Shown here: piece by piece, positions 1 through 6,001 of the stretch | Numbering within the stretch: position 1 is the stretch's first letter | Layout of the letters: each line of letters begins with the position of its first letter | From: Alphaproteobacteria bacterium | Lineage (GTDB): Bacteria > Pseudomonadota > Alphaproteobacteria > SP197 | DNA length: 7,025 nt | Direction: 5' to 3' | Assembly: GCA_022822575.1 (NCBI GenBank) | Contig: JAJEBJ010000181.1 | Location: 1 to 7,025, forward strand | Notes under the pieces: model-generated | Databases searched by the model: none | What the model was told of the DNA's origin: nothing | The model's input: only the letters and a program-made list of their open reading frames with translations | Program-made: the position numbers and the translations under genes

Positions 1-132
1 CACCATCTTCGACTTCGACACGCCGTGCCTGTCGACATAGGAAGGGAGCAGAAACCTCACTCCGGAATCGATCAGGAACGATTTCAGGTCGTCAAGACTG
101 GTCGTCTGGAACCGGGAAACTGTCTTCTCCAC
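1..132 (-). CDS. Glutamine synthetase family protein, N-terminal fragment (runs off left edge)
   Basis: The reverse strand from a GTG at 132 gives 44 codons that stay open to the window edge. Residues 19-44 contain the stretches SGVRFLLPSYVDRHGV and SKSKMV, which resemble the beta-grasp N-terminus of glutamine synthetases, particularly the GlnT/type III-like enzymes and gamma-glutamyl ligase relatives (pattern: GV-x-F/Y-hydrophobic-S-x-VD-x-HG-V-x-K-x-K-x-V). Such enzymes ligate ammonia or an amine to the gamma-carboxyl of glutamate using ATP. The GTG start is supported by a purine-rich GAGGGAG four bases upstream and by an in-frame TGA just before that. The catalytic domain lies outside the window, so ammonia ligase cannot be told from an amine-specific ligase. 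The gene is divergent from the DMT transporter, with 97 bases between the starts. Family call fairly sure, subfamily not. Confidence 0.72.
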   Translation of the reverse strand, partial: MEKTVSRFQTTSLDDLKSFLIDSGVRFLLPSYVDRHGVSKSKMV

Positions 133-229
133 GCCGCTCCCTCAACTCCGGCTGCAGCACAACACCCGCAATTGTCCGCAAAGTCAAGGCAGGGTAAACC
201 GCCTGCTCCCATCGGCACCGTGGTTTGCC
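133..229. promoter_or_regulatory. Divergent intergenic region with candidate promoters
   Basis: This short gap separates the divergent starts of the glutamine-synthetase-like gene and the DMT transporter. On the minus strand, TTGACT (187-182) followed after 17 bases by TGTTGT (164-159) is a possible promoter for the synthetase: good -35, poor -10. On the plus strand, TTGTCC (172-177) and TAAACC (195-200), also 17 bases apart, are a weaker candidate for the transporter. The two overlap, so shared control is possible. No convincing Shine-Dalgarno precedes the transporter ATG. All of this is by eye and weak. Confidence 0.28.
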
Positions 230-1084
230 ATGAACGACCAGCCCGGACTTGCCATTGCCTCGGTGATCGCCGGTGTCTGCCTGCTCACCGTCTGCGACGT
301 CCTCGCCAAGATGGTGACGCAGGCCATTGATCCCTTCAGTTTCATCCTGCTGAGAAGCTGCGTCGCGTTCCTGCCGGTCCTTGTCGCGCTCTCCGTCAGC
401 CGTACCTGGCGTTATCTCAGGACCCGCCGCCCTTGGGGACAGGCCTGCCGCGGAATGGCCATGGCGCTGGCCTACACCTTCTACCTGAGGGCCATCCTGG
501 AACTCCCGATCGCGGACGCCACCGCCGTCACCTATTCGTCTCCCTTCATCGTGGCGGTCCTGAGCGGCATCTTCCTGGGCGAAAGGGTCTCACTGATCCG
601 CTGGCTGGCGATCTCCGTCGGATTCGCGGGGGCCCTCGTTATCGTGCAGCCCGGCAGCGACGCCTTCCGACCGGCGGCGCTGTGGGGCATTGCCGCCGCA
701 ATCTGTGTGGCCTTCACGGTGCTTCTGGCGCGACGGCTGGGGGCGACCGAACCGGCGCCGGTGACGTCCTTCTACACCACCGTCGCCTTTGCCCTGACCG
801 GGCTCGTGCCGGTCCTGGTCGTCCCCGGCACCTGGCAGATGGCCGAGGGAATCAACCTCTGGCTCATCGTTCTCGCCGGACTGCTTGCCGGTTCCGCCCA
901 TTTCCTCATCATCTTCGCCTACCGCAAGGGAGAGGCGAGCTTCGTCGTTCCCTTCGAGTACTCGTCCCTCCTGGTGGCGGTAATCCTGGGCTACCTCGTC
1001 TTCGGCGACATCCCGACCGTCATGGTGGCCATCGGCATGATGCTGGTCGCCCTTGCCGGGATCATTCTCGCACGCCGCGGGTAA
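230..1084 (+). CDS. DMT superfamily (EamA-type) inner-membrane transporter
   Basis: A 284-residue, highly hydrophobic protein with about ten predicted membrane helices in two five-helix EamA repeats (roughly residues 8-137 and 150-282). The first repeat carries the family-typical run ILELPIADATAVTYSSPF (about 90-107) followed by GIFLGERVSLIRWLAI, with the conserved short LGER loop. The second repeat has the matching segments FAYRKGEASFVVPFEYSS (about 226-243) and GYLVFGD. Length is normal for the family (280-300). DMT/EamA proteins move small metabolites, often exporting amino acids, purines or amine-containing compounds; the substrate here cannot be read. The start is the only good in-frame ATG before the first helix, although it lacks a clear ribosome site. 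The divergent glutamine-synthetase-like neighbour suggests, without proof, a link to amino-acid or amine metabolism. A convincing terminator is not visible after the TAA at 1082-1084. Confidence 0.93.
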   Translation: MNDQPGLAIASVIAGVCLLTVCDVLAKMVTQAIDPFSFILLRSCVAFLPVLVALSVSRTWRYLRTRRPWGQACRGMAMALAYTFYLRAILELPIADATAVTYSSPFIVAVLSGIFLGERVSLIRWLAISVGFAGALVIVQPGSDAFRPAALWGIAAAICVAFTVLLARRLGATEPAPVTSFYTTVAFALTGLVPVLVVPGTWQMAEGINLWLIVLAGLLAGSAHFLIIFAYRKGEASFVVPFEYSSLLVAVILGYLVFGDIPTVMVAIGMMLVALAGIILARRG

Positions 1085-1104
1085 GGTCCGAGAGCGCAGT
1101 GGTT

Positions 1105-1146
1105 CCATGCACCGGAGTTGACCATGCACAGGCAGGTGGCCATAAG
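1105..1146 (+). promoter_or_regulatory. Sigma70-type promoter of the RHH gene with overlapping CCATGCAC repeats
   Basis: TTGACC (1118-1123, five of six matches to the -35 consensus) is followed after exactly 17 bases by CATAAG (1141-1146, four of six matches to the -10). Transcription would start near 1152-1154, one to three bases before the ATG at 1155, so the message would be nearly leaderless; no Shine-Dalgarno is present. An 8-bp direct repeat CCATGCAC occurs at 1105-1112 and 1122-1129, start points 17 bases apart, the second copy touching the -35. RHH antitoxins bind short repeats at their own promoters, so this pair is a plausible operator. That role is inference. Confidence 0.45.
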
Positions 1147-1154
1147 CTCATCCC

Positions 1155-1442
1155 ATGGCCACCACGACCATCAAGTTGACCTGCTCGCTCGTCGTCGACA
1201 CGGCGCGGCAGCTGGAAAAGCTCGCAACACACTGGAACACGTCGAAGTCCGGTGCATTGCGCCGCGCCATCCGCTCGGCGGCGGCAGGCGTCCATTCCGG
1301 TCACAACGAAGCGCTTGATGCGCTCGATCGCTTGCAGGACATGCTCGCGCTCGATCACGACTCGGCACACGCCTGGGCGGATGAGGTCACGCGGGAACGC
1401 AAGGCCGGCAAAGACGGGAGCACGCCGCAGGCCTTCGGGTGA
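1155..1442 (+). CDS. Ribbon-helix-helix antitoxin-like protein (partner of a PIN toxin, now orphan)
   Basis: A 95-residue protein. Residues 3-10 (TTTIKLTC) form the expected DNA-reading beta strand, 14-26 the first helix (VDTARQLEKLATH) and 29-43 the second (TSKSGALRRAIRSAA), the classic CopG/MetJ-Arc layout with a turn at WNTS. The region from about 51 on, with an ALDALDRL helix and a charged tail, resembles the toxin-binding half of antitoxins that precede PIN-domain nucleases. The protein would dimerise, repress its own promoter and bind the toxin in the cytoplasm. Its stop codon TGA (1440-1442) overlaps the GTG (1439-1441) of the broken PIN gene by one frame, the usual coupling of an antitoxin-toxin pair. 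Translation probably begins without a leader (see the promoter just upstream). The reading frame itself looks intact. Because the toxin is broken, it may be neutral relic DNA or may still act as an anti-toxin or regulator for a copy elsewhere. Confidence 0.75.
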   Translation: MATTTIKLTCSLVVDTARQLEKLATHWNTSKSGALRRAIRSAAAGVHSGHNEALDALDRLQDMLALDHDSAHAWADEVTRERKAGKDGSTPQAFG

Positions 1443-1621
1443 TCCAACTGGACACCGGATTCCCGGTCCCTTTGGTTCGCTCGAGGGTGCGCGGGTCCAC
1501 TGATGGCTGACGGCACACGCGCCGTGAGCACGGTTGCCTGATTGCCGCGGGCGCCGCTGTCGCGACCTCCAATCCGGGTGACTTTAGCCGGTTCTCCTTG
1601 TTCGGGCTGAACCTGGCCTGG
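1439..1621 (+). pseudogene. Degraded PIN-domain toxin (VapC-like) with internal deletion
   Basis: From the GTG at 1439 the frame reads VIQLDTGFPVPLVRS and on to VRGSTDG, then hits TGA at 1508-1510. The opening VIQLDT is the normal first strand of PIN toxins, with the first catalytic Asp at residue 5. In the same frame after the stop, 1526-1621 reads EHGCLIAAGA, then AVATSNPGDF (1559-1585) and SRFSLFGLNLAW. This matches the C-terminal part of the family, where D-C-L-I-A-A is followed by L-A-T-x-N-x-x-D-F and G-L-x-L-A. The central ~70 residues, which should contain the second acidic residue, are absent, and the Asp before CLIAA is Gly here. The natural stop after GLNLA is also gone, so the frame runs on antisense into the next gene. 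Intact members have about 130-145 residues; this one cannot make a nuclease. The alignment rests on remembered family patterns, not on a search. Confidence 0.68.
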
Positions 1622-1647
1622 AACCCTGGTGATTCTTCCGGGTTTCC
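1620..1647 (-). terminator. Weak hairpin just after the minus-strand operon stop
   Basis: GGAACCC (1620-1626) can pair with GGGTTTCC (1640-1647) with one bulged base and a 13-base loop. It sits immediately beyond the TGA (1651-1649) of the last minus-strand gene, in the convergent gap facing the toxin remnant. There is no T-run on either side, so it is a poor intrinsic terminator and may instead act in mRNA 3' end stability. It also falls in the end of the toxin remnant. Confidence 0.22.
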
Positions 1648-1648
1648 C

Positions 1649-2659
1649 TCACGACGTCTCCCCTGGCGAGGCCATGGCCGCATCAAGCATGTCCATGTGG
1701 TCGCTGCCGAAATAGAGCTTGCCGCGGAAGATGAAGGCGGGAACGCCGAAGAGGCCGGCCTCGACAGCCTCGCGGGTGTTGGCGGCAATGACCGCCTTGT
1801 AGTGGGGATCGGCGGCAATGTCCGCCATGGACCGGGGACCGAGCCCCACCCGGTCCGCCATCTCCTGGAGGAAGTCCGGATCGGTGATGTCCGCGCCTTC
1901 GGCCCAGTAAGCCCGCATCACCTGTTCCACGAAGGGCTCCGCAAGATCTCTGTCGGCGGCATGGGCCATGCAGCGCAGCACCCGCGACGGCCTCATCGGC
2001 TGCCCGTCATGCGGATGGTAGGGCAGTCCCGCTTCGGCCATGTGGTCCTCGATGTCCTGGAGGTACCAGGCGCGCCGCTGCGGACTCTGTTCCATGGGCC
2101 TCATGCCATCGACCGCATCCATGAGACTGGCGAGATGGACCGGCCGCCAGTCGACGCCGACCCCCCGGCGCCGTGCCAGCCGGCCGATGGTGAGCGAGGC
2201 GAGGTAGGACCAGGGAGAGATGACGTCAAACCAGAAGGAGACCCGTTCCCCTGCCGCAGGTGCCGCTTCCGGAGCGGTGCGTGAGGCGCCCTCGAGGAAC
2301 CGGGCGAGGGAAACCACAACCCTCTCGTGCTCCCCCGTCATCACCTCGCGGCCGTCCTGGTGGGCGGCGACGGCAAAGGTGATCCTGCGACCATCGACTG
2401 CCGCGATCCTGGCCTCGACCGCAACCGGCCTTGCAGTCCAGGCGGGACCAGTGTGATCGACGGCGACGCGGGCGCCCACGGATGCCTCGCCGTTCTCGAG
2501 CGCCGGGTGCAGGAGATCGCCGCACACCTCTTCCATCCAGAGAATCAGGGTCACCGTCGCCGCCACGTCGACCCCGGCATTGCCGACGGCGGCAGCGGTA
2601 TCGCCGGTCTCGGGCGTGAAGTGACGGGTCCGGCTCAAGCCCGTGGTCAGACGACGCAC
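1649..2659 (-). CDS. Fused FlK-like acyl-CoA thioesterase and HCCA isomerase (DsbA/kappa-GST) protein
   Basis: A 336-residue protein from the chosen GTG at 2659. Residues 1-123 match the fluoroacetyl-CoA thioesterase FlK type of hotdog fold: GLSRTRHF at the start, VGARVAVDHTGPA (61-73) and GEHERVVV (109-116). Thr35, Glu43 and His69 stand at the same spacing (8 and 26) as the known FlK triad Thr42-Glu50-His76. After a short Ala/Pro-rich linker (124-138), residues 139-330 match 2-hydroxychromene-2-carboxylate isomerase: VSFWFDVISPWSYLAS (140-155) with the expected active Ser148, and near the end the cis-Pro loop FGVPAFIFRGKLYFGSD (304-320). The first domain would hydrolyse or shield an acyl-CoA; the second would perform glutathione-dependent cis-trans isomerisation as in naphthalene-type ring degradation. 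Both domains look intact and there is no stop between them. The start overlaps the oxygenase gene by 13 bases and has no Shine-Dalgarno, suggesting translational coupling; the open frame continues upstream to 2788, and a TTG at 2638 is an alternative start. Last gene of the operon. Confidence 0.85.
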   Translation of the reverse strand: MRRLTTGLSRTRHFTPETGDTAAAVGNAGVDVAATVTLILWMEEVCGDLLHPALENGEASVGARVAVDHTGPAWTARPVAVEARIAAVDGRRITFAVAAHQDGREVMTGEHERVVVSLARFLEGASRTAPEAAPAAGERVSFWFDVISPWSYLASLTIGRLARRRGVGVDWRPVHLASLMDAVDGMRPMEQSPQRRAWYLQDIEDHMAEAGLPYHPHDGQPMRPSRVLRCMAHAADRDLAEPFVEQVMRAYWAEGADITDPDFLQEMADRVGLGPRSMADIAADPHYKAVIAANTREAVEAGLFGVPAFIFRGKLYFGSDHMDMLDAAMASPGETS

Positions 2660-3477
2660 GACGCCGGGGACCAGCAGAGAGGAAACTCGGGCGCGATCAT
2701 CTCGGCGCCCGGATCGAGGGTGACGCCCCGGAAGGGCGGGGATGTTGGACCGGGCCGCACCGCAAAGCGCGCATCGTCGCCAATCCATCTCATGGAAATG
2801 GCCCGCCTGGGCGTCACGAGGGAACGGTTGGCCGGTGCGCCATGGACCGTCAGGAAGTGGAAGCAGATGGCATCGCCCGGCTCAAGTTTGAAGCCGCGGA
2901 TGTCAAAGGCCGAACGGTCGGCGTCGATGTCAGGCAGCGACTCGTGGTTATCGTCGTCTCCGTAAAGCGGCTGGCCGTTGAACCGCTCGGGCGTGAAGGT
3001 GCGCTGCCAGTTGTGCGAACCGGCAACGAACTCCGGGCTGGTGTCGCGCGCCACCGGATCCACCGGCACCCACATGGAGACATTCTGCCGGCCGTCAACG
3101 CAGTAGTAGGGCTGGTCGTGGTGCCACGGCGTCCCGAGATCGGCGCCGGCCTCCTTGACGAGCACGTGCTCGTGAAAGAAGCGGGCCGTCGCGGAGCCCA
3201 TGAGTTCGGCCGCGATCCGGGCGCCGGGCCCATGCCGCGCGAAGGTCTCGTACTCCGGAATTCTCTGCCAGTTGCAGTAGTCGCTCATGAACAGCTTGCC
3301 GGCATCGTCGTGGTAGAGTTTTGCGTCCTCTCCCGGTTCGTCGAGATTCTTCTCGATCCCCAGGCGGAGCATGTCGACCCACTCGGCGAAGACACCCCGC
3401 AAGCAGACGACCCCATCCCTGAGGAACGCCTCCACCGAGTCTTCTCCTCCCGGTGTCACAGGATCAAGGACCGCCAC
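2647..3477 (-). CDS. Phytanoyl-CoA dioxygenase (PhyH) family Fe(II)/2-oxoglutarate oxygenase
   Basis: A 276-residue cytoplasmic oxygenase of normal family length. The iron-binding facial triad is visible: His119-x-Asp121 in TPWHHDQPYY (116-125) and distal His212 in LTVHGAPAN (209-217). The Arg of RRAISMRW (224-231) is positioned to hold the 2-oxoglutarate carboxylate. Residues 199-207 (EPGDAICFH) and 146-155 (TSPEFVAGSH) form typical jelly-roll elements. The family hydroxylates small molecules or CoA thioesters using O2 and 2-oxoglutarate; the substrate is unknown here. The start is GTG at 3477, decided by a full AGGAGG at 3489-3484, six bases away. That site is embedded in the last codons of the upstream MoaD-like gene, which ends only two bases before this start. 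The 3' end overlaps the thioesterase-isomerase start. Position inside a Mo-hydroxylase operon suggests it acts on the product or precursor of that enzyme, which is inference. Confidence 0.92.
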   Translation of the reverse strand: MAVLDPVTPGGEDSVEAFLRDGVVCLRGVFAEWVDMLRLGIEKNLDEPGEDAKLYHDDAGKLFMSDYCNWQRIPEYETFARHGPGARIAAELMGSATARFFHEHVLVKEAGADLGTPWHHDQPYYCVDGRQNVSMWVPVDPVARDTSPEFVAGSHNWQRTFTPERFNGQPLYGDDDNHESLPDIDADRSAFDIRGFKLEPGDAICFHFLTVHGAPANRSLVTPRRAISMRWIGDDARFAVRPGPTSPPFRGVTLDPGAEMIAPEFPLCWSPASCVV

Positions 3478-3479
3478 GA

Positions 3480-3725
3480 CTACCCTCCTGCAACACGCGG
3501 CATGAGATAGACCTCCGCACCGTCGGGCACGCGCTGCAGCAGCGAATCGCGGTAGATGCGGCCGTCGATGGCAACCGCCACGCCGCGATCGAGCACCGGT
3601 AAGAGCTCAGGGTAGGCGCCCTGGAGACGCTCGAGCACCTGTCCCACTGTGCCGGCCTCGACCGGAAACGACTGCCGTCCGCCCGCCATGGACCGCAGCG
3701 TCGCGCCGAGCCGGACGTCGATCAT
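3480..3725 (-). CDS. MoaD/ThiS-like ubiquitin-fold sulfur-carrier protein
   Basis: An 81-residue protein with the beta-grasp pattern of MoaD/ThiS: VRLGATLRSMAGG at the start, a helix TVGQVLERLQGAYPEL (26-41), the strand VAVAIDGRIY (49-58), and DGAEVYLMPRVAGG at the C-terminus. The protein ends in exposed Gly-Gly, the form needed for adenylation and thiocarboxylation by a MoeB/ThiF-type E1 enzyme. MoaD delivers sulfur for the dithiolene of molybdopterin. Here the gene lies directly behind the Mo-subunit gene with an ATGA overlap (3722-3725), so it may supply a dedicated sulfur carrier for that enzyme's cofactor, or it may serve another sulfur transfer in the pathway. No E1 or MoaE gene is in the window. 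Its last Gly codons carry the ribosome site of the next gene. Fold and GG tail are clear; the exact role is not. Confidence 0.85.
   Translation of the reverse strand: MIDVRLGATLRSMAGGRQSFPVEAGTVGQVLERLQGAYPELLPVLDRGVAVAIDGRIYRDSLLQRVPDGAEVYLMPRVAGG
3484..3489 (-). promoter_or_regulatory. Strong Shine-Dalgarno of the PhyH gene inside the MoaD-like C-terminus
   Basis: On the minus strand this reads AGGAGG, six bases ahead of the GTG at 3477. It is formed by the codons for the terminal Ala-Gly-Gly of the MoaD-like protein, so the same bases encode the functional GG tail and start the next gene. Confidence 0.7.
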
Positions 3726-5998
3726 GGCGACCCGTCGATGGCCGCGACAATGCGCGGAGGCGACATCGGAGTCTCGGTCATGCGCCGGCCGATGGCGCGC
3801 GACACCGCATTGGCCACCGCCGCAAGGGGCGGCACGATCGGCGTTTCGCCAACACCGCGCACGCCATAGGGGTGGCCGGGATTGGGCACCTCGACGATGA
3901 CGGTGTCGATCATCGGCAGGTCGGAGGCAACGGGAATGCGGTAGTCGAGGAAGCCCGGGTTCTGCAGGACCCCGTCACTGCCGTAGATGTACTCCTCGTT
4001 GAGAGCCCAGCCGATGCCCTGGGCGACTCCGCCCTGGTACTGGCCCTCGACATAATCGGGATGGATGGCCTTGCCCGCATCCTGGACCGCCAGGTAGCTG
4101 AGGACGGTGACCCGTCCGGTTTCCGGGTCCACCTCGAGATCGCAGACATGAACGGCAAAGCTCGCCCCGGCGCCCTCGGCGTTGATTTCCGCATGGCCGG
4201 CGATCGGTCCGCCGGTGGAAGGCGCCATGGCGGCAATCGCTTCGAAGGTGAGCGGCTCGTGGTCGCCGGCATTGGCGCCCGAGGGACGCACGCACCCCTG
4301 GTCCCAGACCACGGCGTCGACATCGATGTCCCACACGGCAGCGGCGCGTTGCTTCATGGTGTCGATGACCTTGCGCGACGCCTCGATGGTGGCGAGGCCG
4401 GCCGAATGGGTGACCCGGCTGCCTCCGGTGGTGTCGTTGTGCCCGAGCGAACTGGTGTCAGCGATGATCGCCTTCACCCTCTCGTAGGGAATCTGGAGTT
4501 CCTCGGCGGCCATCAGGCACATGCTGGCGCGGCTGCCGCCGATGTCGGGCGTGCCCAGCGACACCAGAACGGTGCCGTCGTTGTTGACGTTGACCGTGAC
4601 GCTGGTCTGGCCACCGTAATTCGGCCAGAAACCGGCGGCGATGCCCCTCGCCTGGTTGGCCCCGGGAGCGGCCTCGAGCGAAGGGTGATCCCGCGCAGCC
4701 TCGAGGCATTCCACGAACCCGATGGTTCCGAACGTCGGGCCATAGACGGAACTCGAGCCCTCCTTCACGGCGTTCCTGAGGCGCAGTTCGACAGGATCGA
4801 TGTCGAGCTTGCCGGCGATTTCGTCGAGAAGGGATTCGATGGCGAACGAAGCCATCGGCGCGCCCGGCGCTCGATAGGCGGCGGCCTTGGGACGGTTCAC
4901 CACCACGTCATAGCAGTCGAGAGCCACGTTCGGGCAGTCATAGGGAGCCATGCCGCACACGGCTCCGTAGCTCACCGGGGAACCGGGGAACGCGCCTCCC
5001 TGGTACCTGAAGGAAGCATCGCAGGCCGTGATCCGGCCATCGCGGGTTGCGCCAATCCTCGCCGTGATGCTCGTCGAAGACGTGGGCCCGGACGCCCGGA
5101 AGACCTCGTCGCGGCTCATCGTCATCTTGACCGGCCTGCCGGACTTGCGTGACAGGAGGAGAGCCACGGGCTCGAGAAAGACGGTGGTCTTGCCGCCGAA
5201 CCCGCCGCCGATCTCCGAGGATGTCACGCGCAGGTTCGCGAGATCCATGCCCAGGATGCTGGCGCACATGTCGCGGACGGAGAAGTGGCCCTGGGTGCAG
5301 CACCACAACTCGGCGACGCCGTCCTCGGAAGCTGAAGCCACACAGGCATGGGGCTCGATATAGCCCTGATGTGCGGCCTCGGTCCTGAATGTCCGCTCGA
5401 CGACGACATCGGCCTCGGCGAATCCGGCGTCGATGTCACCCATTTCGATCCTGGTGTATTCGGCGATGTTGGACGGTTCCTCGGGCGCCGGATCCATGCC
5501 GACCGTGATCATGTCCTCGTGCACCAGGGGGGCATCCGGTTTCATGGCCTCGTCGACATCCGTGACGTGGGGAAGCACCTGCCAGGTGACATCGATGAGC
5601 TTGAGCGCCTGACGGGCAACCGCCGTCGACGTCGCCGCCACGGCGGCGACCGCATGGCCCTCGTAGAGCGCCTTGTCCCGGGCCATGACGTTGCGGGCCA
5701 CGTCCCAGACGTTCTCCTCGACCTCTCCCTTCACCGTTCCATCGGTGCCGATTCCCGGAAAGTCGTCGCGGGTGACGACCGCCTTGACGCCTGGCAAGGC
5801 ATGGGCCCTGGAGGTGTCAATGGCCAGGATACGGGCGTGGGCATGGGGGCTGCGCAGCACCTTGCCGACAAGCATGCCGGCGCCGGCGAGATCGGCACCG
5901 TAGAGCGCCCGGCCGGTGACCTTGTCGGTGCCGTCGGGGCGGGGTGGACGGGTTCCGACCTTGTCGAATGTCGTGCGGGTGGTGAATTCGAGTTCCAT
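3722..5998 (-). CDS. Molybdopterin-binding catalytic subunit of a xanthine dehydrogenase/CO dehydrogenase-family Mo hydroxylase
   Basis: A 758-residue large subunit, complete and of usual length. Residues 11-35 hold the entry motif VGTRPPRPDGTDKVTGRALY, and PHAHARI (51-57) is standard. Gln236 in CTQGHFSVRD fits the cofactor-contacting glutamine, and GGGFGGK lies at 264-270. The active-site loop is AAAYRAPGAPM (372-382), with Arg376 at the place of the substrate-contacting Arg of xanthine dehydrogenase. QYQGGVAQGIGWAL (653-666) is also typical. The catalytic base is Glu718 in GVGETP (715-720). The loop has neither the AYxCSFR of true CO dehydrogenase nor AYRGAGR of form II, so a CO oxidase is unlikely; the enzyme should hydroxylate an aldehyde, N-heterocycle or aromatic substrate, with electrons passing to the FeS and FAD subunits. 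The ATG at 5998 lies three bases after the FeS gene stop, with a GAGGGG about ten bases upstream. It overlaps the MoaD-like gene by ATGA. Confidence 0.96.
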   Translation of the reverse strand: MELEFTTRTTFDKVGTRPPRPDGTDKVTGRALYGADLAGAGMLVGKVLRSPHAHARILAIDTSRAHALPGVKAVVTRDDFPGIGTDGTVKGEVEENVWDVARNVMARDKALYEGHAVAAVAATSTAVARQALKLIDVTWQVLPHVTDVDEAMKPDAPLVHEDMITVGMDPAPEEPSNIAEYTRIEMGDIDAGFAEADVVVERTFRTEAAHQGYIEPHACVASASEDGVAELWCCTQGHFSVRDMCASILGMDLANLRVTSSEIGGGFGGKTTVFLEPVALLLSRKSGRPVKMTMSRDEVFRASGPTSSTSITARIGATRDGRITACDASFRYQGGAFPGSPVSYGAVCGMAPYDCPNVALDCYDVVVNRPKAAAYRAPGAPMASFAIESLLDEIAGKLDIDPVELRLRNAVKEGSSSVYGPTFGTIGFVECLEAARDHPSLEAAPGANQARGIAAGFWPNYGGQTSVTVNVNNDGTVLVSLGTPDIGGSRASMCLMAAEELQIPYERVKAIIADTSSLGHNDTTGGSRVTHSAGLATIEASRKVIDTMKQRAAAVWDIDVDAVVWDQGCVRPSGANAGDHEPLTFEAIAAMAPSTGGPIAGHAEINAEGAGASFAVHVCDLEVDPETGRVTVLSYLAVQDAGKAIHPDYVEGQYQGGVAQGIGWALNEEYIYGSDGVLQNPGFLDYRIPVASDLPMIDTVIVEVPNPGHPYGVRGVGETPIVPPLAAVANAVSRAIGRRMTETPMSPPRIVAAIDGSP

Positions 5999-6001
5999 GG
6001 A

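Noticed and set aside
213..229. Possible sigma54 promoter (GGCAC then TTTGC) before the DMT transporter
   Set aside because: The spacing between GG and GC is 11 bases instead of the strict 10, and the predicted start would fall inside the coding region beyond the ATG.
1571..1648. Imperfect tandem repeat encoding NPGDFSRF and NPGDSSGF
   Set aside because: Only about two thirds of the bases match over 27; too weak to separate from chance, so not reported as a repeat.
1598..2284. Plus-strand open frame of 228 codons opposite the thioesterase-isomerase gene
   Set aside because: Only its first codons are meaningful, as the C-terminal end of the PIN toxin remnant; the rest is antisense run-on after loss of the toxin's stop codon.
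2660..2788. Upstream extension of the thioesterase-isomerase frame to an ATG at 2788
   Set aside because: The extra 43 residues are Arg-rich, have no similarity to the hotdog family start, and lie within the conserved C-terminus of the oxygenase gene in another frame.
3872..5152. Long plus-strand open frame (about 426 codons) opposite the Mo large subunit
   Set aside because: It lies wholly antisense to a clearly conserved gene, its composition is rich in Arg, Gly, His and Asp as expected for an antisense shadow of GC-rich coding DNA, and no family motif is visible.
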